A stretch of DNA of 40,756 bases, taken from CAUJGP01 sp964612425 (lineage in GTDB: Bacteria; Bdellovibrionota; Bdellovibrionia; Bdellovibrionales; Bdellovibrionaceae). The DNA lies in the NCBI GenBank assembly GCA_964612425.1, contig CAZTDX010000029.1, positions 1 through 40,756 on the forward strand, given 5' to 3'. This document shows positions 1 to 8,732 of the stretch, piece by piece. Position 1 is the stretch's first letter. The number at the start of each line of letters is the position of its first letter. The position numbers were made by a program, and so were the translations under genes. The notes under the pieces were generated by a model. The model was not told the DNA's origin and made no database searches. It saw only the letters and a program-made list of their open reading frames with translations.

Positions 1-97
1 CGCTTAAACTAAAAGTTTGAGGTGCTTCGCCAGCGGCATCGGCGACTATACTTTTTAAGACAACAATTATAAGTAGTAATCCTAAACGTACATCCAT
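1..97 (-). CDS. Exported protein, N-terminal fragment (runs off the window)
   Basis: Reading the minus strand from an ATG at 97 gives an uninterrupted frame to the window edge: M-D-V-R, then a hydrophobic core (LGLLLIIVVLKSIVA), then DAAGEAPQTFSLS. This is the layout of a signal peptide with a likely cut near VADA/AGE. Only about 32 residues are inside the window, so the family cannot be named. No convincing Shine-Dalgarno sequence precedes this ATG, so the start is tentative. The gene diverges from the prepilin-like gene, and the roughly 160 bp between them must hold both promoters. Confidence 0.5.
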   Translation of the reverse strand, partial: MDVRLGLLLIIVVLKSIVADAAGEAPQTFSLS

Positions 98-259
98 ATG
101 TAAATTATATCGTCATTTTTAATATAAAACTTAACCATCAATTAAATAAAATTAAAATAAGTACGACTATTTTCTTAAAATTGACTCAAATAGAAACGAT
201 ATCTTGAATTCTTTGGTTCATGTGAGAAAATGAAGAAACTATTTAAAGGATGTTTGTTT

Positions 260-1192
260 ATGCTATTAAATTTAAGATTTCAAGATGGGGTTTCGTCAAA
301 AGGCTTTTCAATCATGGAATTGATCATGGCCACAGGAATTTTATCTATCATAGCTCTTACTTTTCTTCAGCTCCAATCGTCGTGGCAAAAAAGCCTACTT
401 AACAATAGGCAGATAGCCTCGAGGGACTCAATTAAATCTCTTGCTGACCGATATATTTTAGATCTGAATGTCATTCAAAAAAGCGCACTCAAGGCCAATT
501 ACTCCGCCCTTAGCTCTAATATTGCTGGCAACGAAGCTTTAGATTATTGCATAAACGGCGACCCCTCTGGACCAACTGCCCAATGCCCCACTGGGGTTGC
601 TTGCAGTAAGGCTGTTATCAATCAACCGTTTCATATTTTAGATCCGGCAGATCCTACTCATACAAAAAGATTTTCAGGGACTGAAGCTGCCTCCGGAGGC
701 TCCTTTGCAACGACTACACTATCCCCTGTCAGATACGATATCAATGGTCTAGCCTGCACAAGCCCTACCCCTGATTGCGCACTGGAGCTTGTTACAACAT
801 ACAATGCTAACTGCTCCGCTGGCGCAGCAAACTGTAATGGTGCCAGTGAAGTGTTTATTAGCTACAAGTTGCAAAATGCTCCAGGCGTTACCCCAACCAG
901 TGGGGTTAACTTTAAATTAGCCCAGCCAAGCACACCGGTTCTATTGGCGACAGCTGCAACTGCCACATCGAGTGGTGGAACTATGATTCAAATACGCTGT
1001 CCTTTTTACTCATATGTCTCTAATGTTGGCCCTAATTGTCAGACAGCTGCCGCCCCAGCAGGTTTATGTGCCCCCGCTTCTTGCCCAACAGGTTGGACTG
1101 ACGCGGGAACCCTTAGCGCTGAATACACTGCCGCAGTAGTTTCAGCAGGTGTGATGTTTATTGGCAATTGCATTCGCACCTGCCATAAATAA
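260..1192 (+). CDS. Cys-rich prepilin-like protein (type IV pilin / pseudopilin N-terminus)
   Basis: The N-terminus carries a class III (prepilin peptidase) signal: a short leader ending in Gly, then FSIMELIMATGILSIIALTF, with Glu at position +5 of the mature form and a long hydrophobic helix. The family assembles in type IV pili or type II secretion pseudopili after PilD cleavage. An upstream ATG at 230 keeps the frame open, but the ATG at 260 has AAAGGA at 245-250 nine bases before it and gives the more normal leader, so I chose 260 (310 residues). The C-terminal two thirds are low in charge, rich in Ala/Thr/Pro and hold 13 cysteines, which suggests a disulfide-stabilised head such as a minor pilin. 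No other pilus gene is nearby; an FHA protein follows 145 bp downstream. Confidence 0.75.
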   Translation: MLLNLRFQDGVSSKGFSIMELIMATGILSIIALTFLQLQSSWQKSLLNNRQIASRDSIKSLADRYILDLNVIQKSALKANYSALSSNIAGNEALDYCINGDPSGPTAQCPTGVACSKAVINQPFHILDPADPTHTKRFSGTEAASGGSFATTTLSPVRYDINGLACTSPTPDCALELVTTYNANCSAGAANCNGASEVFISYKLQNAPGVTPTSGVNFKLAQPSTPVLLATAATATSSGGTMIQIRCPFYSYVSNVGPNCQTAAAPAGLCAPASCPTGWTDAGTLSAEYTAAVVSAGVMFIGNCIRTCHK

Positions 1193-1337
1193 ACTACCAT
1201 GGTAAATAACTCTACTTTAGCCTCACTTAATTAGTATCGACTCAATTTTTCTATTCGGGAAGTTGATTTGGCAGTAAAATAGGAGGCAGTTGTTATTAAA
1301 GAAATTTTCTATTATTTGGGCAGATGAGCGAGAATGC

Positions 1338-1679
1338 ATGTTTAATTTTTTACAAAAAAAGCCCCTTTTCATAATACACCTCAATGAAGAAGCTGGTGTG
1401 CCACCAATTCCAGTTTATGAAAAAAAAATCATTATCGGACGAAGCGGAAATCATGTGTTGGCTATTCCAGATAACAGTATTAGTCGAAATCATATTGAAG
1501 TAAATTATCGAGGAGGTTCGTTATTTATTACAGATTTAGGGACTTCAAATGGAACTAAAGTTGAAGGGGTTGTAATTGATCCTAATGTTCCCATCCTTTA
1601 TAATGAACCTCAGATTATTGTGCTAGGGCAATCAGAAGTAAAAATTTACTTTGAAATTTTCAAAAAAGAGAAAACATGA
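1338..1679 (+). CDS. FHA-domain protein, stand-alone
   Basis: This short protein (113 residues from the ATG at 1338) is essentially one forkhead-associated domain: GRS at 34-36, SRNH at 49-52, then D-L-G-T-S-N-G-T at 66-73, the residues that contact phosphothreonine. It should bind Thr-phosphorylated partners in the cytoplasm; no partner kinase is visible here. The frame can be extended to a TTG at 1290, but AGGAGG (1281-1286) lies only three bases from that codon. The ATG at 1338 puts the domain at the usual distance from the N-terminus, so it is preferred, though its own ribosome site is weak. It converges with the membrane protein gene on the other strand, 19 bp away. A weak TTAGA/TCTAA dyad sits in that gap. 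Confidence 0.8.
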   Translation: MFNFLQKKPLFIIHLNEEAGVPPIPVYEKKIIIGRSGNHVLAIPDNSISRNHIEVNYRGGSLFITDLGTSNGTKVEGVVIDPNVPILYNEPQIIVLGQSEVKIYFEIFKKEKT

Positions 1680-1698
1680 ATTAGATGACGTCTAAAAC

Positions 1699-2775
1699 TT
1701 AAGGCGTAAACAAATATTTTTGCATTAAGGGATTGTTATGACGCCAAATTGCGTGATCAATAAAGTAATGATGAAGATTAATTAAAATTGTAAAAGCAAA
1801 CATGTAGGGTTTGGCATTTGGTATATTCATTGCGATCGATAAATTTTCATCTAAAAATCTTGGCAAAAACCACATAAATGTGCATCCAGTAATTAACGTC
1901 AAGAGAATGAACCCATACAATTTAAAAAAATAGGCCTTTCTTGTTAATGGATCATTCCGTATTGAATAGAGACTCTTTGCTTGCTTGGATTTTAAAAGAA
2001 AAACAAAATAAAGGTATTGCAAAGAATGGAAAAAAGGTACCAGAAGAAAAAATGTAGGATTATACAACGTTGGCAGGTACCACAATAGAAGTGAAAGAAT
2101 TGAAATCCATCCTGCCGTTGCGATTACTTGGCCCTCTCTCAAATATTTTTTATAGGCAAGCCACAAACAAACTCCTCCTGCCACAGTAAGAAATACATAA
2201 GCTAGGTTCAAGAATACTGGCGATAAGTTTAGCGATGAAAAAGGTATTCCTTCCAATTCAGATTTCGTCCCATTTATATTAAAAGACAACCAAGACACAG
2301 CCCAAATACTGTAGAGAAAAACCTTCAGCCCAATCCTTTCTGACTTAAGTAATTTAATTTTTACCTGAGCATTGCAAACTGAGATTACTCCAAAAACCTG
2401 CTTTATGTAGTGCCAACCAACGATAAAATACATGGCATTGACGAGGGCTCCAAGAATTATTAAATCTGCCTGAACAATACCGATGACAAGACTCAATATT
2501 ATTACTAGAGGGGCAACGAGTGCTGCTACCCAGTAGCGATAATCTGAAAATAATTTGTTACGAAAATCGTAATAGAGTAGATGGTAAGACGATAGGAAAT
2601 GTGGAAAATTTGCAATAAAAGAAAGGTAATAAATTGACCAAGATGTTGAATCATCAACGGGCTTATCACCCATTAAATGGGCGATAAAAAAAACAATTAT
2701 GGAAAGCCCACCAATAGCAGTTATTTGAAAAAAATCAAATTTATCCTTTGTTGAAATCACCAAGCTCAACTCCAA
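1699..2775 (-). CDS. Polytopic membrane protein with conserved-looking His motifs
   Basis: A 358-residue protein with about eight to nine hydrophobic segments. Histidines recur at the segment ends: NFPHFLSSYH (His59, His65), GWHY (His122), PFFHSLQYL (His250) and, near the C-terminus, LHHYFIDHAIWR (His335, His336, His341). Polar His clusters placed like this in membrane helices are typical of metal-dependent membrane enzymes such as desaturase-like or carotenoid-cleaving di-iron proteins, but I cannot assign a family and the function is unknown. The gene is monocistronic: it faces the FHA gene, and the strong terminator at 2928-2964 separates it from the lipoprotein gene upstream. Confidence 0.7.
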   Translation of the reverse strand: MELSLVISTKDKFDFFQITAIGGLSIIVFFIAHLMGDKPVDDSTSWSIYYLSFIANFPHFLSSYHLLYYDFRNKLFSDYRYWVAALVAPLVIILSLVIGIVQADLIILGALVNAMYFIVGWHYIKQVFGVISVCNAQVKIKLLKSERIGLKVFLYSIWAVSWLSFNINGTKSELEGIPFSSLNLSPVFLNLAYVFLTVAGGVCLWLAYKKYLREGQVIATAGWISILSLLLWYLPTLYNPTFFLLVPFFHSLQYLYFVFLLKSKQAKSLYSIRNDPLTRKAYFFKLYGFILLTLITGCTFMWFLPRFLDENLSIAMNIPNAKPYMFAFTILINLHHYFIDHAIWRHNNPLMQKYLFTP

Positions 2776-2927
2776 AAATGATGCTACAATCTAGTGCTCT
2801 CTACTTCGGTTGAATAACCGCAAGAATTTAGTTTTATTTAGCACTTCTACTAGTGAGTGCTTAGATTTATACATTCCTCTTTATCATTTTTCGACTTAGA
2901 TCCAGCGCACAACATCAGTTCAAACCT

Positions 2928-2964
2928 AAAAAAGTTCATCACCCACACTGAGTGGGTGATGAAT
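2928..2964 (-). terminator. Rho-independent terminator after the Pro-rich lipoprotein gene
   Basis: CATCACCCAC (2937-2946) and GTGGGTGATG (2952-2961) are perfect complements around a five-base loop. Flanking T-A pairs extend the stem to about 12 bp. On the minus strand the stem is followed by a T6 run (2928-2933). It lies 16 bp past the stop codon of the lipoprotein gene ending at 2980. Confidence 0.9.
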
Positions 2965-2979
2965 AATAATTATGTATAA

Positions 2980-4245
2980 TCACTCCTCCTTTAAATACTG
3001 AAACCAAAGATCAAACATAAGATTTAGGCTCCCATCTTTCATTTGCACAAGAGATTTATAACGTATTTCGTTTCCATAAATATCTTCCTCAAAATACCCT
3101 CGGTCATAGACTAATTCAATAGCCTTGACTCCGAGAAAATCAAGGTAGAATAATTCACCTGGTTCAGCGATACCATCGGCATTAGAATCATGCCACAAGC
3201 GAAGTTTAGAAAAAATGGCGTCCTCTGAATCTATAACACTATCCCCATTTTGGTCATACTTTGCTAATGCTTCAAACCCATCTCTTGAAAATTTATTATC
3301 AGGCCCAAGTGTGTTATCACCAAACATTTGATCAACTCCAGTAACCTTTTCCGATACCGTCGGATTGACTAAAAACATATACTTTTTATTTTGAAACCAG
3401 GAAATTTTCTTTTTAGTATGAGGAGATGGGAAAGCATTTGATCCTAAAATATCAAACATTATTCCAGATTTTGGATCAGAAAGGATTAGGCTTTCTTGAG
3501 CTCCCAACTCTACAAATAAAGGTGAAGACTTTTCTTCGCAAGCCGGATCAACAACTTTTTCTCCCTTATAACTATTAATTAAAACATATAATTTGCGATC
3601 AGAAGACAAGTTATACGGTGAACCTTCTGAGTAAACAAAATTCTGATTTGGCTTCTCATAAACAGCAACTTGTATAGTTGCATTTGGTCCTAAATTAGAG
3701 CAACTTGATGGCATTGGAATTCGCTTCTCATTAAGTATGATATCTTTAAAAGTATTTGAAGTTTCTTCACAAAGCACATTTTTACCTTTTGCATCGCGAA
3801 TGGATACAGTTATCGGAGCTGTTGCAGATTTTAAATTACCCTGATTATCTTCAGTTTTATCTGTAGAACAAAGTAATCCAGCAGGTATACCTGGAGTTAC
3901 AGCTGCTGGGGGTGCCGCGGGAGGACTTGGCGGTGCGGGCGGAGAGGCTGGAGGTGCTGGCGGAGCAGGAGGCGTGGGCGGAACGCACACACTTCCGTCG
4001 CAGTCATTGTTAACTGGAGAGGCTGGCGGAGCAGCAGAAGGAGGGGGAGAAACAACTGGAGGTTCTGCCGCAGCCAAAGAGGAAAATGAACTCTTTGCTA
4101 ACACGCTTTTATCAAAAACAGTCTTTTGAGCTAAGATATCCTCTCTGATTTCTGGGCTGGTTAGTTTAAATTTATTATTTGAACAAGAGACTGCCACAAA
4201 AGATAGTGTAGCCAGTGCCAATTGAAAGCCCCTAATTTTTTGCAT
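2980..4245 (-). CDS. Pro-rich lipoprotein with EF-hand-like Ca-binding segment
   Basis: The N-terminus (MQKIRGFQLALATLSFVAVSC) is a lipoprotein signal with Cys21 as the lipidated residue, so the protein is anchored to a membrane and probably surface-exposed. Residues about 60-118 are a Pro/Ala-rich linker (PPAPPAPP-type). The middle is unrecognised. Residues about 331-365 hold two calcium-loop-like stretches, DQNGDSVIDSED and DSNADGIAEPGE, joined by FSKLRLWHD; this pairing (LW-D-x-N-x-D-G) is common in secreted Ca-binding and RTX-like proteins. The ribosome site is a run of seven G (4254-4260) eight bases before the ATG. A strong terminator follows. Role unknown; the neighbouring vWA and metzincin genes suggest a surface or prey/host-contact set. 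Confidence 0.75.
   Translation of the reverse strand: MQKIRGFQLALATLSFVAVSCSNNKFKLTSPEIREDILAQKTVFDKSVLAKSSFSSLAAAEPPVVSPPPSAAPPASPVNNDCDGSVCVPPTPPAPPAPPASPPAPPSPPAAPPAAVTPGIPAGLLCSTDKTEDNQGNLKSATAPITVSIRDAKGKNVLCEETSNTFKDIILNEKRIPMPSSCSNLGPNATIQVAVYEKPNQNFVYSEGSPYNLSSDRKLYVLINSYKGEKVVDPACEEKSSPLFVELGAQESLILSDPKSGIMFDILGSNAFPSPHTKKKISWFQNKKYMFLVNPTVSEKVTGVDQMFGDNTLGPDNKFSRDGFEALAKYDQNGDSVIDSEDAIFSKLRLWHDSNADGIAEPGELFYLDFLGVKAIELVYDRGYFEEDIYGNEIRYKSLVQMKDGSLNLMFDLWFQYLKEE
3895..4060. repeat. Low-complexity GC-rich tract encoding the Pro/Ala linker
   Basis: Degenerate GGCGGAG/GGTGGAG-type units (plus-strand reading) encode tandem PPAPPAP and PPSP stretches in the lipoprotein on the minus strand. 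The tract is far more GC-rich than its surroundings. The copies are imperfect, so it is a codon-level low-complexity repeat rather than a clean tandem array. Confidence 0.6.
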
Positions 4246-4727
4246 TTTAATATCCCCCCCTTTTATTACTTTTATAAAGATTTAAACAATCTTAATTTTT
4301 ATAGTATGCAAAATAGACTCCCAACTTATAAACGCAATCATTTTGAAATAGCAGCATCATCGAACTCAAGTGATATATAATTAGTTTTTACATCAACATC
4401 TGGTAACTACATTAACATACTGGTCATCAGTTGAATTTCATTAAATAAATATGATTGTAACAGACGATGTTTTAATTTTTGATTAAACAATGAAAGACTG
4501 TAAAACTGATTATCGCAATATATTTTAGGTAAAAAAAGACCCCAAATTAAATAAATAATATTAAGCGCAGGAATAACTTTGGGTGAATTGATAGGCTATG
4601 ATCAAAAATAAAAATAAATGATCATAAATACACTTTTAAAGGAGACAAATCTAAATTGGATAACACTTCATATTTATAAACTATTAAAAGAATTTCCTTT
4701 TTGAATTGGTTGGCATTATCGTTCAAT
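4246..4727. other. 482-bp AT-rich intergenic region with inverted repeats
   Basis: No convincing gene is present. It contains the G7 ribosome site of the downstream lipoprotein gene (4254-4260). It also holds a wide CCCAAA (4541-4546)/TTTGGG (4578-4583) dyad, and a perfect 8-bp inverted repeat, TATGATCA (4597-4604) and TGATCATA (4619-4626), around an A-rich 14-base spacer. The latter could be an operator or, read on the minus strand, a weak terminator for the vWA gene. An AAAGGAGA ribosome-site-like sequence at about 4637-4644 leads only to a few codons. Confidence 0.45.
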
Positions 4728-6425
4728 TCAATTAGCCGGTAAAGCGGGAGGAGTTACTGTTGACCATTTCGCTTCTATTTCACTAAAATTTTTATCTCCA
4801 TAATTTATTTTTTTTGCATCATTGAATTTAAAATTTTGAAATGAATATCTCATCACTCCCAAACCATTCGGATTATTTTCTGTAGTCATTATGTAATAGA
4901 TCATAACAACGTTCTCGTCAGCAGCATGCTCTAAGTAGGCTCGCCCACCTGTATTGCTTGATGTTAGTGAATTAACTTTATAAATAGGCATTACTTCTTG
5001 ATCGATCTGATAACAATTTTGTCCTTCATCATTTCTGTGAACCCATTTCACATTTAAATTGTATCTTGGAGAGCTTGAAGGAACTAAATAACTAAAATGG
5101 TCTCGAAAATATTCATAGCTCTCAAGACCGTTTTTTCTGGATTTTAAACTATTAAAGTCCACGGCGACGCTTTTATTTTTGAAAAAAAGAAACTCTAGTC
5201 CATCAATAACACCATCACCGTCGGTATCAAAATTAGTGGGTGATGATTGATTGCGATTTAAAATCATCATATCTTCCCACTTTGTGGTCGGACCTGATAC
5301 TGATTCAGAATACATATATCGCTCTTCGCAGGTATTTAGCAAATCGAAATCTTCATCATCATTATAACCAATCATTTCAGACGAACAATCCGGTAGTATA
5401 TCTTTATCAACTAGATTTTTAAAAATAATTAAGTCTGAAAATCGCGTGTCAAAACTATTTCGGTTTGTACTAGAAAAACTCATGTTTGGATATTGACTTT
5501 CAATTTGTTTTTTATATTTTATATTATAACTGTCTTCATCAATGTCACACAGTCCATCTGCATCTGAATCAGCACCCATTCTTCCATCGTCACAAAGAGT
5601 TGAATTTAAATTATAGACGAAAAAATCCTTTATAAGGTACGGCTCTCTATAAAGACCGGCTTGAACAAATTCAGAAAGATCAATATCCTCTCCATTTGAT
5701 GCATCTTGAAATTTTCCCTTACCAAGTTCTGACATCTTCTTTAACCGTTCAACGGCATTAGCATTATCGCCACCGCCAATATTATAAAAAACAGTTGAAA
5801 GCGCAATTTTTGATTTAGTATTTTTCATTAAAGCATTAACAATAGAAAATATATCTTCATCAGTGTTTGATTCTGCTGGCGCAGGGACTCCGTCAGAAAT
5901 AAAAATTATATGAAAATTTCCGGGTTCCTGCCCTAGTTCTTCCTTATAATTGATGAAGTTTTCAACTGCGTTTCTTGCTGAATTAAGCGCTGAAACATAG
6001 GGCGTAGCGTTTCCGTCTGCAACTGCTTGAAAGTCTCCTAGAGCAGACTCAAAATCAGTAGAATTTGAAAAATTTTGGTTTTTATCTGTTTGTATTAAAT
6101 GTTTTGCACTATTTGGAACATTTCCTCCAAATATTTCTAAACCCCAATTCATATATTTATTAGTCTTATTGATATTAAAGAAACTTGTCATTGCACCTAT
6201 TCGTCGAGCTTTGTTCGGATCAGTTCCTGAAATAGTATTGGAACCAGAAGTATCAATAACAAATAAAACACTTAATTCTTTACCAAGCTCCTTAGGTGGG
6301 ATTACGCAAAATGTAGCTTCAGGGTCTAATTGAGCCAACTGCTCAAGCTCCCCCTCTAATTTTACGTTTGAACATGATGATATGAGCAAATTGAGAATGA
6401 TAAATAGCAATGTTCGTGTTTTCAC
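4728..6425 (-). CDS. Lipoprotein with von Willebrand factor A domain and Ca-binding repeats
   Basis: From a GTG at 6425 the protein has 565 residues and begins with a lipoprotein signal (MKTRTLLFIILNLLISSC, Cys18). An upstream ATG at 6467 is in frame, but GGGAGA at 6431-6436 sits at the right distance for the GTG and the result is a clean signal peptide, so GTG is chosen. A vWA domain starts at about residue 50 with the MIDAS motif D58-T-S-G-S62 and a later IIFISDG loop. Two aspartate-rich, thrombospondin-3-like loops follow (DSDADGLCDIDED and DTDGDGVIDG). vWA domains bind protein ligands through a metal ion; here it is probably a surface adhesin-like protein. It diverges from the metzincin gene. 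Confidence 0.8.
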   Translation of the reverse strand: MKTRTLLFIILNLLISSCSNVKLEGELEQLAQLDPEATFCVIPPKELGKELSVLFVIDTSGSNTISGTDPNKARRIGAMTSFFNINKTNKYMNWGLEIFGGNVPNSAKHLIQTDKNQNFSNSTDFESALGDFQAVADGNATPYVSALNSARNAVENFINYKEELGQEPGNFHIIFISDGVPAPAESNTDEDIFSIVNALMKNTKSKIALSTVFYNIGGGDNANAVERLKKMSELGKGKFQDASNGEDIDLSEFVQAGLYREPYLIKDFFVYNLNSTLCDDGRMGADSDADGLCDIDEDSYNIKYKKQIESQYPNMSFSSTNRNSFDTRFSDLIIFKNLVDKDILPDCSSEMIGYNDDEDFDLLNTCEERYMYSESVSGPTTKWEDMMILNRNQSSPTNFDTDGDGVIDGLEFLFFKNKSVAVDFNSLKSRKNGLESYEYFRDHFSYLVPSSSPRYNLNVKWVHRNDEGQNCYQIDQEVMPIYKVNSLTSSNTGGRAYLEHAADENVVMIYYIMTTENNPNGLGVMRYSFQNFKFNDAKKINYGDKNFSEIEAKWSTVTPPALPAN

Positions 6426-6730
6426 TTTAATCTCCCGATGCAATTTTCTCTGCAATTTACAAACCAACCTCTAAGCTATTGAAATTCTCTTAATAATATT
6501 AGCCTCCTGTACACTTTATCAACGACTCTAAACTTCAAAAGTGAGGCTAATTTATTGTGCTCACTGACAAATTTGGCTAAATGTAAAATATTTTGACGAT
6601 AGAAAATTCAAATACAGTGTAAAGAAAAATCAAATTTTCCAGTTTTTTTTCACTTGTGAAGGAATTTTTTTACAAACAAAACCTTTTTGAGCAATTATTT
6701 TTATTAAATTAAATTTAAGGCACTTTAATG

Positions 6731-6747
6731 TGGCACTCTGCTTGCAA
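6731..6747 (+). promoter_or_regulatory. Sigma-54 promoter of the metzincin lipoprotein gene
   Basis: TGGCAC (6731-6736), five bases, then TTGCAA (6742-6747). The GG (6732-6733) and GC (6744-6745) dinucleotides are 12 bp apart, as RpoN promoters require (-24/-12). A transcript start near 6757 is predicted, about 22 bases before the ATG at 6779. Because the element lies downstream of another in-frame ATG (6728), it also excludes that ATG as the start. Confidence 0.85.
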
Positions 6748-6778
6748 AATAGATTCATTAATACATCGCGGGGGAAAA

Positions 6779-8662
6779 ATGATTCATATTGAGAAATCAT
6801 TGGATAAATTTATTTTTACAACATTTTTACTTTTTTTTATCACTTCTTGTGGCGATAAACTTAAAACTGTAACTGGCAATGATAATACGAATCATAAAGA
6901 ATCATATGCTCTAACTGGTGAAATTCAAAAAGTGATCATCGAGTCTAAAGAAAAAAGTAAGTTTGAATTTTACTTTGTTGAAAGTACAACGAAAAAACGG
7001 TTTTCACTTACAACAGAAGTTGTTGAAAAATATAATTTGGCAAAATTAATTAACTTAGGAAATATTCAAGTTAAACTTAATGACAAGACAACAGCTTCAA
7101 ATAACTTTGATTTATATTCGTTAAAAGCGAATGATATAAGCGCTATTGAGCCAATAATTTCCAGTGACAAGAAGAACTTAATTCAATCATTATACCAAGA
7201 TACAACTTCGAAAATATTCAAAACTGCAATAGTTTTTTTGAATTACAAAAATTCCAAAGCAAGCCTTCAGCCTAGCGATATGACACCGGAAAATCTTCAA
7301 CTCCTCAGGTCTATGTTCAATGATAATACCTGGGGAAAAGTAAACCTAGATATAACTAAAGATGATCTATATACAGTGAACTTAGAATCAGATTTTATCG
7401 AAACTTGCGATGCCCAATCAAACAACACTAACTACAATTACTCCAAAAATTATCTAGACACAATTGGCGTGAGTCCAATTTACAATCGTATCATTACAAT
7501 CATTCCAAATTTGAAAACTTCAACTTGTGGTTGGCAAGGCGTTGCTACAATGTCAGATATTCAAAATAATCAACCTGGAATGATTTTAATTAGAAATATG
7601 CAAATTAGTACCATCGCTCACGAATTAGGTCATTCATTTGGCCTCTCTCATTCAGGAATAGACTATGATAAAAATGGAGAGCTTAATGATGCCGATTTTC
7701 CTTTTAGTTATGCTGACCACTCTTGCATAATGGGAAATGGTACAACCGGAACTTTTAATGCCGTAAAGCTTATGAAGCTTGGTGCATTAAATAGCGAAAC
7801 TGGTTTAGCTCCTCTCAAATCAGGAGAACTCGATATTGTAAATCTAGATGCTGGACCACGAATCAATTCAGGCGCCTCTACCTATTTTTATGCACAATAT
7901 GTTATTAGCCTCAGAACACCCTCAAATAATAATACAATTAATTCTTATTTATTGGACTCAAATTATATAGGAATTAATATTCACGTTAATACTAACAGTG
8001 CCAATCCCAACATCGAAGAAGCGCCTTCTTTATTAGTAGCTGTACTTAAAAAAGGAGAAACATGGACAGAACCGATCAACGGTGAATTTTCTATCAAAGT
8101 TTTAGAACTCGACGAAATTAGTGGTACTGCAAAGCTAGACGTAAAAATTGAAAATTCAGACAACTGTGTTATCAACACAACTTGCGCTCCTAAAAACATT
8201 GGAGAAGCTTGGTTACTTACACAAAAAAATTCTAGCTATGGGATCAACTACACAACACAGGTAACTACCGATGCTTATTTTGAAGTATCAAGGTATCAAA
8301 ATTCATCAAAAACAAAGGAGAAAATTGTTTTGAACCTCGTTGCTGATAAAGATAATTTATTTCGATTAGGTAAATTATTCTCCTTAGCAATACTTGATAA
8401 TGGCGCTTATTATATGAAGCCGGATCTAGAACTAGATACCGTTTGGAAATTTATAGGAATGGCAACAGATTTTGATGCACAATCACTTCAAGCAACTGTT
8501 TTAAAAAATGATTTTTCATTTGATTACTTGAGAAATAATGTAGTCATTACTTTGTATGAAGGTCCTGTAATTGGCGTACCATACACTTTAGCAGTGGGTT
8601 ATCAAGGACATGATCAATTGCTTTATGCACAAAAAACACTATTTCGATATAAAACATTTTAA
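6779..8662 (+). CDS. Metzincin-type zinc metalloprotease lipoprotein
   Basis: The 627-residue product begins with a lipoprotein signal ending FFITSC (Cys24). The zinc site is H281-E-L-G-H-S-F-G-L-S-H291, the extended HExxHxxGxxH motif of metzincins (peptidase clan MA(M)), and a Met-turn candidate, CIMGN with Met318, follows about 27 residues later. Glu282 is the catalytic base. The C-terminal half (from about 350) is rich in beta-type sequence and unrecognised. The start at 6779 is set by GGGGG at 6770-6774 and by the sigma-54 promoter just upstream. The gene stands alone, divergent from the vWA gene. An exported, membrane-anchored protease under RpoN control fits a role in a particular lifestyle phase; the substrate is unknown. 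Confidence 0.88.
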   Translation: MIHIEKSLDKFIFTTFLLFFITSCGDKLKTVTGNDNTNHKESYALTGEIQKVIIESKEKSKFEFYFVESTTKKRFSLTTEVVEKYNLAKLINLGNIQVKLNDKTTASNNFDLYSLKANDISAIEPIISSDKKNLIQSLYQDTTSKIFKTAIVFLNYKNSKASLQPSDMTPENLQLLRSMFNDNTWGKVNLDITKDDLYTVNLESDFIETCDAQSNNTNYNYSKNYLDTIGVSPIYNRIITIIPNLKTSTCGWQGVATMSDIQNNQPGMILIRNMQISTIAHELGHSFGLSHSGIDYDKNGELNDADFPFSYADHSCIMGNGTTGTFNAVKLMKLGALNSETGLAPLKSGELDIVNLDAGPRINSGASTYFYAQYVISLRTPSNNNTINSYLLDSNYIGINIHVNTNSANPNIEEAPSLLVAVLKKGETWTEPINGEFSIKVLELDEISGTAKLDVKIENSDNCVINTTCAPKNIGEAWLLTQKNSSYGINYTTQVTTDAYFEVSRYQNSSKTKEKIVLNLVADKDNLFRLGKLFSLAILDNGAYYMKPDLELDTVWKFIGMATDFDAQSLQATVLKNDFSFDYLRNNVVITLYEGPVIGVPYTLAVGYQGHDQLLYAQKTLFRYKTF

Positions 8663-8732
8663 ACTGTTTTCTAGGAAGTAAGAAATTTAATAGAATTTTG
8701 TTGGATTAAAATTTAATCGCTAGGAATAACTT

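Noticed and set aside
2776..2936. Small gene or RNA between the terminator and the membrane protein gene
   Set aside because: Only short AT-rich sequence; probably just the promoter region of the membrane protein gene.
3895..4060. Tandem (VNTR-like) DNA repeat in the lipoprotein gene
   Set aside because: Units are too degenerate; explained by Pro/Ala-rich coding.
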